From Lentzea californiensis (GTDB taxonomy: Bacteria > Actinomycetota > Actinomycetes > Mycobacteriales > Pseudonocardiaceae): 64,000 bases of DNA. The translations under genes and the position numbers were made by a program. Positions 33,844 to 42,683 of this stretch are shown here, piece by piece. The notes under the pieces were generated by a model. That model was not told the DNA's origin. It saw nothing but the letters and a program-made list of their open reading frames with translations, and made no database searches. The DNA lies in NCBI RefSeq assembly GCF_024648825.1, contig NZ_JANBBE010000016.1, forward strand, positions 62,001 through 126,000, given 5' to 3'. Numbering within the stretch: the first letter of the stretch is position 1; each line of letters opens with the position of its first letter.

Positions 33844-35145
33844 TCAGGCCCGTTCCGGCTGGTGCGTCTCCGGCAACTTGAACACCGACACCAGCGTGAA
33901 CAGACCCATGACCAGCAGGAACGCCGACACGGACATCGAGGTCCCGGTCGCCCCCAGCAGCGCCGTCATGACGAACGGCGTGCCGCCGCTGACCAGGATC
34001 GACGCCAGTTGGTACGCGAGAGAAGCACCCGAGTACCGCACGTGCGCCTCGAACAGTTCACCCAGGTAGGCGGCGATCGGCCCGTACACGAGAGAGGACG
34101 CGATGCCTCCGACCGTGTTCGCGACGAACAGCAACACCAGCGAGGCCGTGTCCACGAGCAAGAAGTACGGGAACGCCCACACGATCATGCCGATGGTGCC
34201 CGCGATGATCAGCGGACGGCGCCCGAGGCGGTCCGACGCGTGCCCGGCCCAGAGGATGACCGGGATGCTCACGAGGGACGACAGCATGCTGACGACCAGC
34301 ACCGACTCGCGCGCCAGGCCGAGCGTGGTGGTCGCGTAGGACAGGACGCCCGCGATCGACACGTAGAAGATCGCGTTGGACGCGAACATCAGGCCGGCGC
34401 CGAGCAGGATCGGCTTGCGGTGGGTCCGCAGAGCCTCCTTCAACGGTGCCTGCGCCACGACCGGTCCCGTCGCACGGCGTTGCTGCAACTCACGGAAGAC
34501 CGGGCTGTCCTCGACCTTGAGCTGGATGAACAGCACCACGGGGAAGAGGAGCGCGCTCGCGAGGAACGGCACGCGCCAGCCCCACGACGCGAACGCCTCA
34601 GGCGAGAGAGACGTCGTGGCGCTGATGAAGGCGACGTTGCCCAGCAGCACGCCGATGGGAACACCGGCCTGCCCGAACGTGCCCGCGAAGCCGCGCTTCT
34701 TGGGCCCCGCGGTCTCGGTCAGCAGCAGGACCACACCGCCCCACTGCCCACCGACCGCGATGCCTTGCAGGAAGCGCAGCAGCACCAGCAGGATCGGCGC
34801 GCCGACGCCGATGGACGCCGTCGTGGGCAGCAGACCGATGAGGAACGTCGCCGCCGCCATCAGCCCGAGGCAGATGACCAGTGCAGGCTTGCGGCCGACC
34901 TTGTCGCCGACGTGCCCGAACACCAGGCCGCCGAGCGGGCGCGCGATGAAGCCCGCCCAGAACGTGCTGAAGGACAGGAGCAACGCCACGATCGGCGTCG
35001 CCTCGGGGAAGAACAGTTTCGGGAACACCAATGCCGCGGCGGTCGCGTAGATGAAGAAGTCGTACCACTCGAGACTCGAACCGACGAGCCCGGCTGCCAT
35101 GAGCCGACGCAAGGTCTTCTGTTCCGCAGGGGCGACGCTGACCAC
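33844..35145 (-). CDS. MHS-family MFS transporter
   Basis: A 433-residue, 12-TM protein with the MHS opening AGLVGSSLEWYDFFIYATAAALVFPKLFFP, loop GHVGDKVGRKPALV and GIAVGGQWGGVVLLLTE. A clear GAGGAG precedes GTG 35145, nine bases after the carboxylase gene. Operon partner of an acyl-CoA carboxylase under the CTAAGC-type operator, so it may import the acid whose CoA ester is metabolised there. Substrate not known. Confidence 0.88.
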   Translation of the reverse strand: MVSVAPAEQKTLRRLMAAGLVGSSLEWYDFFIYATAAALVFPKLFFPEATPIVALLLSFSTFWAGFIARPLGGLVFGHVGDKVGRKPALVICLGLMAAATFLIGLLPTTASIGVGAPILLVLLRFLQGIAVGGQWGGVVLLLTETAGPKKRGFAGTFGQAGVPIGVLLGNVAFISATTSLSPEAFASWGWRVPFLASALLFPVVLFIQLKVEDSPVFRELQQRRATGPVVAQAPLKEALRTHRKPILLGAGLMFASNAIFYVSIAGVLSYATTTLGLARESVLVVSMLSSLVSIPVILWAGHASDRLGRRPLIIAGTIGMIVWAFPYFLLVDTASLVLLFVANTVGGIASSLVYGPIAAYLGELFEAHVRYSGASLAYQLASILVSGGTPFVMTALLGATGTSMSVSAFLLVMGLFTLVSVFKLPETHQPERA

Positions 35146-35154
35146 GGATTCTCC

Positions 35155-38100
35155 TCACCACGTGTCGATGAACGGGCGTTTCTTCTTCCCTTGTGAGCGG
35201 GAAGTGACGGGGGCCAGCGCCGTGGCGATCCAGCGGCGCGTGTCGGCCGGGTCGATCACGTCGTCGATCTCGAAGACCGAGGCGACGTTGAGGGCTTTGC
35301 CGTGCTCGTAGGCCATCGCGACCATCTGGTCGTAGCGCTCCTTGCGCTCGTCCGGGTCCGCGATGGCGTCGAGCTCTTTCCTGAAGCCGAGTTTGATGGC
35401 GCCTTCGAGGCCCATCGGGCCGAACTCACCGGTGGGCCACGAGATCGCGAACTGCGGCACCTTCAGGCTGCCCGCCGCCATGGCCTGCGCGCCGAGGCCG
35501 TACGCCTTGCGCAGCACCACGAGTCCGAAGGGGACGGTGAGGTTGGCGCCCGTCACGACCATGCGGGTGAGGTGGCGGACGGTGGCGGTGCGTTCGGCGT
35601 CCGGGCCGACCATGAAGCCCGGCGTGTCGCACAGGGAGACGACCGGGATGTCGAACGCGTCGGCCAGCTGCAGGAAGCGGGCGCACTTGTCGGCGGCGTC
35701 GGCGTCGATCGCCCCGCCCAGGACGCCGGGGTCGTTGGCGATCAGGGCGATGGGGCGGCCCTCGACGCGGACCAAAGCGGTGACGATGGCCTTGCCGAAG
35801 CCCTGGCGGAGCTCGAGGACGCTGCCGGTGTCGGCGAGGGTGGTGATGAGCGCGCGGACGTCGTAGGCGCGGAGGCGGTTCTCCGGGATGGCGTGGCGGA
35901 GGAGGCGCTGGTCCGCGCAGTTCCACGATCCGAAATTGTCGGTGCTGTCTGGGAGAATTGTTTTCAGGGGTCCCCCCGAGGGCGCTGGCGAAGGCTGCGC
36001 ACTCGGCGAGGGGACGCCTGCGGGAGCTTGGAAGTCCGCGGGTGCCTGCACGCCTGGGGGAACCTGCGTGCCAGCGGGAGCCTGGACGTTTGCGGATGCC
36101 TGGAAGCTCGCAGGTGTCTGCACGCCTGCGGAAGGCTGGAAGTACGAGAGGTACTTCTTCGCGACCGCGACGGCTTCCTCCTCCGAAGCCACCGCGATGT
36201 CCACCACGCCGTTGGGCACCTGCACGTCCAGCGGGCCGATGTCCTCGGGCCGGAACGTGCCGAGCCCGCCGCCCTCGATCATCGCCGGGCCGCCCATGCC
36301 GATGTTCGCGCCCTCGACCGCGATGATCACGTCGCACGTGCCCAGCAGCACCGCGTTGCCCGCGAAGCACCGCCCCGCCACCACACCGATCAACGGCACC
36401 TGCCCGCTCAGCTGCGCGAACGCGTGGAACGAGCCGCAGTCCAGGCCGCTGACCATGCTGTGGTCGGTGTCGCCGGGCCGGCCGCCACCGCCTTCGGCGA
36501 ACAGCACCACCGGCAGGTTCTCCTGCTGTGCCAGGGCGAACAGCCGGTCTTTCTTCTGGTGGTTGCGCATGCCCTGCGTGCCGGCCAGTACCGCGTAGTC
36601 GTAGGACATCGCCACGACCCGTTGGCCGTTCACGACGCCGATACCGGCCACCATGCCGTCCGCGGGCGTGCGTTCGATGAGGTCTTCAAGCGATCGCCGC
36701 TGGCGTTGGGCGGCGATCGCGAGGCCGCCGTACTCGACGAACGAAGAGCAGAGGTCCGCGATGTTCTCGCGGGCGGTCCGGCCACCGCGGGCGTGCCGGC
36801 GTGCGGCGGCTTCGGGCCGGTCGAAGTCGTGGCGTGCCAGTACTTCCGCCAGGTCTGGCCGGACGTGCTCCAGGTCTGCCTCGGCGGCGTCCTCATCGGA
36901 CTCACCGGCTCCGGTGGCCAGCGCCTGGCCCTCGGCCACGGTGTCGCCGACCGACACCAGCACGTCGCCGGACACCCGCACGACGTGCTGCATCTTCATC
37001 GCTTCCAGCACGACGGAACCGGGGTCGACGGCGACCACCGTGCCCGCCAGCGGCGCCCGCATGCCCGCCACCGGCTCCTCGGTCACGAAGTCGGTCGTCA
37101 CACCGATGATGTCCTGGTCCAGCAGGGTCTTCAGGAACTCCAGGTTCGTTGCGACGCCCTCGACCCGGAACTCGCGCAACGCCCGCCGCGCGCGGTTCAG
37201 GGCGACGTCCAGGTCCTCGCCGTGCACCACGAGCTTCGCGAGCAGCCCGTCGTAGCGCGTGCCGACCCGGTAGCCGACGTACCCGTGCGTGTCGACGCGG
37301 ACGCCGGGCCCGGCGGGCAGTCCGAACGACGACAGCACGCCGCCCGAGGTCTGGTTCAGGCGCACCTGCACGGCCGCGCCGCGGTCGCGGGGCGTGAAGT
37401 CGACGTCGCCGCCCCAGGCGAGCAGCAGCTGGGTGCGCACGAGGTCCACTCCGGACACCATCTCGGTCACCGTGTGCTCGACCTGCAGCCGCGGGTTGAC
37501 CTCCAGGAACGCGAACGAGTCCCCGGCCACCAGGAACTCCACCGTGCCGGCGCCCTGGTAGTCCACGGCCGAGGCGATGGCCGTGGCCGCCGCGTGCAGG
37601 GCCTCGCGCAGCAACGGGTCCAGCAGGGGAGCGGGCGCGATCTCCACGACCTTCTGGTGCCGCAGCTGCAGCGAGCAGTCGCGGTCGCCGATCACCGAGG
37701 TGCCGACGAGCTGCACCTCGATGTGCCGGGCGGAGGGCATCAGCCGTTCGAAGTAGACGTCGTCCACTCCGAACGCGGCCAGCGCCTCCGCCCGGCACGC
37801 CTCGACCGCGCTGTCGAGGTCCTCGGGCCGCAGCACGGCCCGCATGCCCTTGCCGCCGCCCCCGGCGACCGCCTTCACCATCACCGGGAACTCGCCGGGC
37901 GCCGCGTCCAGCACCGGAATCCCCAGCGACGCCGCCAGTTCCCGTGCTCGCCGCTTGTCACCGAGCAGTTCCAGAACGTCAGCGGACGGCCCGACGAACG
38001 CCAGCCCGCGCTCCGAACACGCCCGGGCGAACGCGGCGTTCTCGGACAGGAATCCCCACCCCGGATGCACGGCCTGACACCCCTCGGCCGCGTCCAGCAG

Positions 38101-38277
38101 TTGATCCACGTCGAGGTACGGAGATGGCCCGCGCAGCGCCACCGCACGGTCCGCAAGGGTCACGTGGAGCGACGAAGCGTCGTCCTCCGCGTACACCGCC
38201 ACGGTTCGTATCCCCAGGTCAGCAGCTGCGCGCAGGACACGGACAGCCACCTCACCCCGGTTGGCGACGAGCAGCAC
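35155..38277 (-). CDS. fused acyl-CoA carboxylase (biotin carboxylase, biotin carrier, carboxyltransferase)
   Basis: About 1040 residues. Order: biotin carboxylase (LLVANRGEVAVRV, ATP-grasp loop KAVAGGGGKGMRA, EVNPRLQVEHTVTE), a biotinyl domain with VLEAMKMQH, then the two carboxyltransferase lobes (GGGGRPGDTDHSMV; SLCDTPGFMVGPDAERTATVRHLTRM). Between the lobes is an extra Pro/Ala/Gln hexapeptide-repeat linker (36016-36141). Substrate (acetyl-, propionyl- or longer acyl-CoA) cannot be read from sequence. GTG at 38277 has AGGAGG six bases upstream; the operator at 38288-38303 overlaps this ribosome site. Followed by an MHS transporter. Confidence 0.9.
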   Translation of the reverse strand: MLLVANRGEVAVRVLRAAADLGIRTVAVYAEDDASSLHVTLADRAVALRGPSPYLDVDQLLDAAEGCQAVHPGWGFLSENAAFARACSERGLAFVGPSADVLELLGDKRRARELAASLGIPVLDAAPGEFPVMVKAVAGGGGKGMRAVLRPEDLDSAVEACRAEALAAFGVDDVYFERLMPSARHIEVQLVGTSVIGDRDCSLQLRHQKVVEIAPAPLLDPLLREALHAAATAIASAVDYQGAGTVEFLVAGDSFAFLEVNPRLQVEHTVTEMVSGVDLVRTQLLLAWGGDVDFTPRDRGAAVQVRLNQTSGGVLSSFGLPAGPGVRVDTHGYVGYRVGTRYDGLLAKLVVHGEDLDVALNRARRALREFRVEGVATNLEFLKTLLDQDIIGVTTDFVTEEPVAGMRAPLAGTVVAVDPGSVVLEAMKMQHVVRVSGDVLVSVGDTVAEGQALATGAGESDEDAAEADLEHVRPDLAEVLARHDFDRPEAAARRHARGGRTARENIADLCSSFVEYGGLAIAAQRQRRSLEDLIERTPADGMVAGIGVVNGQRVVAMSYDYAVLAGTQGMRNHQKKDRLFALAQQENLPVVLFAEGGGGRPGDTDHSMVSGLDCGSFHAFAQLSGQVPLIGVVAGRCFAGNAVLLGTCDVIIAVEGANIGMGGPAMIEGGGLGTFRPEDIGPLDVQVPNGVVDIAVASEEEAVAVAKKYLSYFQPSAGVQTPASFQASANVQAPAGTQVPPGVQAPADFQAPAGVPSPSAQPSPAPSGGPLKTILPDSTDNFGSWNCADQRLLRHAIPENRLRAYDVRALITTLADTGSVLELRQGFGKAIVTALVRVEGRPIALIANDPGVLGGAIDADAADKCARFLQLADAFDIPVVSLCDTPGFMVGPDAERTATVRHLTRMVVTGANLTVPFGLVVLRKAYGLGAQAMAAGSLKVPQFAISWPTGEFGPMGLEGAIKLGFRKELDAIADPDERKERYDQMVAMAYEHGKALNVASVFEIDDVIDPADTRRWIATALAPVTSRSQGKKKRPFIDTW
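36016..36141 (-). repeat. 18-bp repeat encoding seven hexapeptides in the carboxylase
   Basis: Seven successive units FQPSAG, VQTPAS, FQASAN, VQAPAG, TQVPPG, VQAPAD, FQAPAG, then a degenerate Ser/Pro tail. It forms a flexible linker between the two carboxyltransferase lobes. Confidence 0.85.
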
Positions 38278-38287
38278 GGGCAACCTC

Positions 38288-38303
38288 CTGAGCGACCGCT
38301 TAG
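38288..38303. promoter_or_regulatory. CTAAGC-type operator 1 (acyl-CoA carboxylase)
   Basis: CTGAGCGACCGCTTAG, one arm base off a perfect 16-bp palindrome. It overlaps the ribosome site of the carboxylase gene by two bases. Same motif at 40284, 40302 and 50700. Confidence 0.75.
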
Positions 38304-38458
38304 TATGTGACGGCGGTCGCATGTTGCCATCTGAAGTCAACGGAAGTCCATACGGAACCGATCGGGGTACTGAGGCGTCAACGGAACACTTCGCCGCAAA
38401 CGGGCGATCCAGTTGGCAGACTCCCCGCAAACAGCAAGGGCTTCAGGAGGCCGCAGTG

Positions 38459-39235
38459 GTGTTCAAGAGGATGATGCGCGCGTTCGGCGTGGGCGGGCCG
38501 ACTGTCGACACGGTGCTGACGAACCCCAACGTCAGGCCCGGCGAGGTGCTGTCCGGTGAGGTGCGCATCGCCGGCGGCGACCACCCGGCCGAGGTCGACC
38601 ACGTCACGCTCGCGCTGCTCACCCGCGTCGAGGTCGAGAGCGGCGACAACGAGTACAACACCAACATGGAGTTCCACAAGTTCTCCGTGGGCCAGCGGAT
38701 CGCCATCCAGCCGCACCAGAACCTCTCGCTGCCCTTCCAGGTGCCGGTGCCGTTCGAGTGCCCGCTCAACGTCGTGGGCGGCATGCAGCTCAACGGCATG
38801 CAGCTGGGCCTGCGCACCGAGCTCGAGGTGCGCGGCGCCGTCGACCCCGGTGACCTCGACCCGATCTGGGTGCACCCGCTGGCGTCGCAGGACGCCGTGC
38901 TCCAGGCGTTCGGGCAGATGGGCTTCCGCTTCACCAAGGCGGACAACGAGCGCGGCCGCATCCACGGCGTGCCGCAGCAGCTGCCGTTCTACCAGGAGAT
39001 CGAGTTCTACCCGCCGCCGCAGTTCGCGGGCCGCGTCAAGCAGGTCGAGCTGACGTTCGTCACGACGCCGGGCGAGCTGCACGTGGTCCTGGAGGCCGAC
39101 AAGCGCGCCGGGCTGCTCCGCGCGGGCGGCGACGCGTACGGCCGGTTCGCCGTCTCGCACCAGCAGGCCGTCGGCACCGACTGGACCGCCACGATCAACC
39201 AGTGGATGTCGCAGGTCTCCGGCAGTCGCTGGTAG
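38459..39235 (+). CDS. Spo0M-like sporulation-control family protein
   Basis: About 258 residues starting VFKRMMRAFGVGGPTVDTVLTNPNVRPGEVLSGEVRI, an arrestin-like Spo0M domain (HVTLALLTRVEVESGD; PHQNLSLPFQVPVPFECPLN). The C-terminal region contains FTTPGELHVVLEADKR-like sequence typical of the family. Bacillus Spo0M affects sporulation and the cytoskeleton; actinomycete roles are unclear. GTG at 38459 (or 38456) follows AGGAGG. Divergent from the carboxylase. Confidence 0.85.
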   Translation: MFKRMMRAFGVGGPTVDTVLTNPNVRPGEVLSGEVRIAGGDHPAEVDHVTLALLTRVEVESGDNEYNTNMEFHKFSVGQRIAIQPHQNLSLPFQVPVPFECPLNVVGGMQLNGMQLGLRTELEVRGAVDPGDLDPIWVHPLASQDAVLQAFGQMGFRFTKADNERGRIHGVPQQLPFYQEIEFYPPPQFAGRVKQVELTFVTTPGELHVVLEADKRAGLLRAGGDAYGRFAVSHQQAVGTDWTATINQWMSQVSGSRW

Positions 39236-39277
39236 TCGAATGCACCCGATCGGCTGAACGTCTCTAGTCCTTGTGCT

Positions 39278-39292
39278 GCGGACACCGTCCGC
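39278..39292 (+). terminator. short hairpin after the spo0M-like gene
   Basis: GCGGAC-ACC-GTCCGC, about 43 bases past the stop. Short loop, so only a weak candidate. Confidence 0.4.
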
Positions 39293-39352
39293 TGAAGGGA
39301 TGATCCGCTCGAGATCCCGAACTTCATCGGGGCGTAGCGGAGGAGGCGGTCA

Positions 39353-39625
39353 ATGACCATCGGTGGTGTCATCGGCGCGCTCGTCATCGGTCTGGTTCTC
39401 GGTTTGCTCGGCAAGTTGTTCGCGCCGGGCAAGCAGGGCATCCCGATCTGGCTGACCATCCTGGTCGGCATCGTGGCCGCGTTCATCGGAACGTGGATCG
39501 CGCGCCTGCTCGGAGTGCAGGACACGCCCGGCATCGACTGGATCGAAGTGATCATCCAGATCGTGGTCGCGGCGATCGGCGTGTCGGTCGTGGCGGGTGT
39601 GTACGGCAGGAAGTCGGTCAGTTAG
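39353..39625 (+). CDS. GlsB/YeaQ/YmgE family small membrane protein
   Basis: A 90-residue protein with three hydrophobic helices and glycine-rich turns (IGGVIGALVIGLVLGLLGKLFAPGKQGIPIWLTILVGIVAAFIGTWIARLLG), the pattern of the transglycosylase-associated/GlsB stress-protein family. Function in actinomycetes is undefined. GGAGGAGG precedes ATG 39353. Its end overlaps the convergent TetR stop by 8 bases. Confidence 0.85.
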   Translation: MTIGGVIGALVIGLVLGLLGKLFAPGKQGIPIWLTILVGIVAAFIGTWIARLLGVQDTPGIDWIEVIIQIVVAAIGVSVVAGVYGRKSVS

Positions 39626-40238
39626 GCCGGACCATCCGCAGGACGAGGTCGGCGTACATGGCGCCGATCTCGTCCGGGGTCCGCTTCCCGCCCGGCTGGT
39701 ACCAGCGCGCGACGTCGATGCACAGCGACAGCACGGCCAGGGTCGCGCCCTTGAGGTCGGGGACGTCGAACACGCCCTCCTCGACGCCGTCCGCGATGTA
39801 GGACCGCATCCGCTGTTCGATCTGCCGGCGCAGCTCCGCCACCTCAGCGTGGTGTTCCGGGGAGAGCGCGCCGAGCTCGTACTGCACCACCCTCGCCGTC
39901 GTGTGGAACTCCGCGTGCCATCCCGCGAACGCCGCCACCGCGTTCTTCAGCCGCTGCGCCGCGCCGTCGCCCTGGATGCTCGACAGCAGTGCCAGCGACG
40001 TCTCGTGGCCGACGAGTGAGATGTTGAAGAGCAGTTCCTCTTTGGACCGGTAGTGGATGTACACGGCCGCGGGGGACATTCCGGCCAGAGAGGCGATGTC
40101 ACGGGTGGTCGTGGCGTGATATCCCTTGCTTGCGAACGCCTGGACGGCGGCGATGAGCATCCGGCGGGCGGCGTCCGGGGTCACGGTGCGCCAGGTCTCG
40201 TCGAGCAGTGAGAACCCGTCCAGTCCGGTCGTCGTCAT
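39618..40238 (-). CDS. TetR-family repressor, likely of the acyl-CoA regulon
   Basis: A 206-residue TetR protein: HTH at residues about 20-70 (RRMLIAAVQAFASKGYHATTTRDIASLAGMSPAAVYIHYRSKEELLF) and a helical ligand domain. GAGGAG precedes ATG 40238. It is divergent from the acyl-CoA dehydrogenase operon with two tandem 16-bp palindromes between them, so autoregulation and control of that operon are likely. The ligand would presumably be an acyl-CoA. Confidence 0.9.
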   Translation of the reverse strand: MTTTGLDGFSLLDETWRTVTPDAARRMLIAAVQAFASKGYHATTTRDIASLAGMSPAAVYIHYRSKEELLFNISLVGHETSLALLSSIQGDGAAQRLKNAVAAFAGWHAEFHTTARVVQYELGALSPEHHAEVAELRRQIEQRMRSYIADGVEEGVFDVPDLKGATLAVLSLCIDVARWYQPGGKRTPDEIGAMYADLVLRMVRPN

Positions 40239-40283
40239 CGGGGCGCTCCTCGCGTGTTGACAGGTGATGGATCGTACTGCACG

Positions 40284-40299
40284 CTAAGCGGGCGCTTAG
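40284..40299. promoter_or_regulatory. CTAAGC-type operator 2
   Basis: CTAAGCGGGCGCTTAG, perfect 7-2-7 palindrome in the TetR/acyl-CoA dehydrogenase divergent promoter. Confidence 0.85.
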
Positions 40300-40301
40300 C
40301 T

Positions 40302-40317
40302 CTAAGCAACCGCTTAG
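40302..40317. promoter_or_regulatory. CTAAGC-type operator 3
   Basis: CTAAGCAACCGCTTAG, 18 bases centre to centre from operator 2 and ending 13 bases before the dehydrogenase GTG. Confidence 0.85.
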
Positions 40318-40330
40318 TATGGAGGTAGTC

Positions 40331-41476
40331 GTGCAGCGGACGCTGTTCAACGAGGATCACGCCGCGTTCCGGGAGTCGGCGAAGGCGTTCGTCGAGCGCA
40401 CGATCACGCCGAACGTCGAGAAGTTCATCGAGCAGCGGGTGATCGACCGGGAAGTGTGGCTCGAGGCCGGTCGTCAGGGCCTGCTGGGCCTCGAGATCCC
40501 CGAGGAGTACGGCGGCAGCGGCGCGAACGACTACCGCTTCAACACGGTGTTCGCCGAGGAGCTGTGCCGGGTCAACGCCGCGGTCGCCTCATCGCTGGGC
40601 ATCCACGGCGACGTCGTCGCGCCCTACCTCGTCGACCTGTGCACCGAGGAGCAGAAGCAGCGCTGGCTGCCCGGCATGTGCACCGGCGAGATCAAGACCG
40701 GCATCGCGATGACCGAGCCGTCCGGAGGCTCCGACCTCGCCGCGCTGAAGACCAACGCCGTGCGCGACGGTGACGACTGGATCCTCAACGGCTCCAAGAC
40801 GTTCATCACCAACGGCTACACCGCCGACATGATCGTCGTCGCGGCCCGCACCGATCCGTCCAAGGGCGCGCGCGGCATCACGCTGTTCGCCGTCGAGAAC
40901 GGCATGCCCGGTTTCGAGCGCGGCCGCAAGCTCGACAAGGTCGGCCAGCACCCGTCCGACACCGCGGAGCTGTTCTTCTCCGACGTGCGGCTCTCGCAGG
41001 AGCACGTCATCGGCGAGGAGGGCCAGGGCTTCATCTACATGATGGAACGCCTGCCGCAGGAGCGGATCGGCGGCGCCATCTCGAACCTGGCGCACGCGCA
41101 GGGCGTCTTCGAGGAGACGCTGGAGTACGTCAAGGAGCGCAAGGCCTTCGGCCAGGCGATCGGCAAGTTCCAGCACAACAAGTTCCTGCTCGCCGAGCTG
41201 CGCACGAAGCTGGACGTCTCGCAGGCGTTCATCGACACCCTGACCATGCAGCACGTTCGCGGTGAACTGAGCTCGGTCGAGGCGGCGCAGGCGAAGTACT
41301 GGAGCGCCGACATCGAGAACGAGGTCATCGACGCCTGCGTGCAGCTGCACGGCGGCTACGGCTACATGACCGAGTACCGCGTCGCCCGCGCGTGGATGGA
41401 CGCCCGCGTCACGAAGATCTGGGCGGGGTCCAACGAGATCATGAAGGAACTCATCGGCCGCGACCTGGGCCTGTAG
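40331..41476 (+). CDS. acyl-CoA dehydrogenase
   Basis: A 381-residue flavoprotein with TEPSGGSDLAALKTNA and the late IWAGSNEIMKELIGRDL, plus the catalytic-base region of VQLHGGYGYMTEYRVARAWMDARV. These are standard acyl-CoA dehydrogenase features; chain length preference is not clear. GTG at 40331 follows GGAGG; the ATG at 40319 lies before that ribosome site. First gene of an acyl-CoA dehydrogenase, thiolase and SDR operon under two tandem operators. Confidence 0.92.
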   Translation: MQRTLFNEDHAAFRESAKAFVERTITPNVEKFIEQRVIDREVWLEAGRQGLLGLEIPEEYGGSGANDYRFNTVFAEELCRVNAAVASSLGIHGDVVAPYLVDLCTEEQKQRWLPGMCTGEIKTGIAMTEPSGGSDLAALKTNAVRDGDDWILNGSKTFITNGYTADMIVVAARTDPSKGARGITLFAVENGMPGFERGRKLDKVGQHPSDTAELFFSDVRLSQEHVIGEEGQGFIYMMERLPQERIGGAISNLAHAQGVFEETLEYVKERKAFGQAIGKFQHNKFLLAELRTKLDVSQAFIDTLTMQHVRGELSSVEAAQAKYWSADIENEVIDACVQLHGGYGYMTEYRVARAWMDARVTKIWAGSNEIMKELIGRDLGL

Positions 41477-41486
41477 GAGGTTTTCC

Positions 41487-42683
41487 ATGGCTGAGGCAGT
41501 CATCGTCTCCACGGCCCGGTCGCCGATCGGCCGTGCCCGCAAGGGTTCCCTCGTCTCGCTGCGGCCGGACGACCTGGCCGCGCAGGTGATCTCGGCGGCG
41601 CTGGGCGACATCCCGGCGTCCGAGATGACCGACCTGCACCTCGGGTGCGCCGAGCCGCAGGACGAGCACGGCCAGAACATCGCGCGCCGCGTGGCCGTGC
41701 AGCTGGGCCACGACAACCTCCCCGGCACGACCGTCAACCGGTTCTGCGCGTCGTCCGTGCAGACCGCGCGGATGGCCTTCCACGCCATCAGGGCAGGGGA
41801 GGGCACCGGGTTCATCTCGGCCGGCGTCGAGTGCGTCTCCCGGTACATGCACTCGGGCGCGCCCTCGTTCAACCCGCTGTTCGAGGCGGCGCAGCAACGG
41901 ACTCTGGACACGGCCGCGTCCAACGCGCCGTGGACCGACCCGCGGCTCGACGGCGAGCTGCCCGACTACTACATCTCGATGGGTCAGACGGCCGAGAACG
42001 TCGCCACGCAGATGGGCATCTCGCGGCACGACCAGGACGAGTTCGGCGTGCGGTCGCAGAACCTCGCGGAGAAGGCGATCGCGGACGGGTTCTTCGCCCG
42101 CGAGATCACGCCGGTGACCCTGCCCGACGGAACCGTCGTGTCGACTGACGACGGACCCCGCTCCGGGGTCACCTACGAGGCTGTTTCGGCGCTCAAGCCG
42201 TCGTTCCGGCCCGAGGGCACCATCACGGCCGGCAACTGCTGTCCCCTCAACGACGGCGCCGCGGCCGTCGTGATCATGAGCGACGTGCGGGCCCGCGAGC
42301 TCGGCCTGACCCCGTTGGCGCGCATCGTGTCCACGGGCGTCTCGGGTCTCTCGCCGGAGATCATGGGCCTCGGCCCGGTCGACGCCACGAAGCAGGCGCT
42401 CGGCCACGCCGGTCTGTCCATCTCGGACATCGACCTGGTGGAGATCAACGAGGCGTTCGCCGTCCAGGTGCTCGGTTCGCAGCGCGCGCTGGGCATCGAC
42501 ATCGACAGGCTGAACGTGCACGGTGGCGCGATCGCGCTGGGCCACCCGTTCGGCTCGACCGGTGCGCGGATCATGACGACGCTGATCAACGGCATGCAGG
42601 CCCGCGACGCCCAGTTCGGGCTGGAGACGATGTGCGTCGGCGGCGGCCAGGGCATGGCGATCATCCTGGAGAGGCTTTCGTAG
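41487..42683 (+). CDS. acetyl-CoA C-acyltransferase (thiolase)
   Basis: A 398-residue thiolase: nucleophile Cys in TTVNRFCASSVQTARM, NEAF, His in GGAIALGHPFGSTGARI and second Cys in CVGGGQGMAI. It cleaves 3-ketoacyl-CoA in beta-oxidation. GGAGG precedes ATG 41487, ten bases after the dehydrogenase stop. No enoyl-CoA hydratase is in this operon; the MaoC protein at 49454, under the same operator type, might supply that step. Confidence 0.93.
   Translation: MAEAVIVSTARSPIGRARKGSLVSLRPDDLAAQVISAALGDIPASEMTDLHLGCAEPQDEHGQNIARRVAVQLGHDNLPGTTVNRFCASSVQTARMAFHAIRAGEGTGFISAGVECVSRYMHSGAPSFNPLFEAAQQRTLDTAASNAPWTDPRLDGELPDYYISMGQTAENVATQMGISRHDQDEFGVRSQNLAEKAIADGFFAREITPVTLPDGTVVSTDDGPRSGVTYEAVSALKPSFRPEGTITAGNCCPLNDGAAAVVIMSDVRARELGLTPLARIVSTGVSGLSPEIMGLGPVDATKQALGHAGLSISDIDLVEINEAFAVQVLGSQRALGIDIDRLNVHGGAIALGHPFGSTGARIMTTLINGMQARDAQFGLETMCVGGGQGMAIILERLS

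Noticed and set aside
35302..38310. A 1002-codon open frame on the plus strand opposite the acyl-CoA carboxylase
   Set aside because: It is an antisense shadow: Arg/His/Val-rich, no domain match, while the minus strand encodes a complete three-domain carboxylase.
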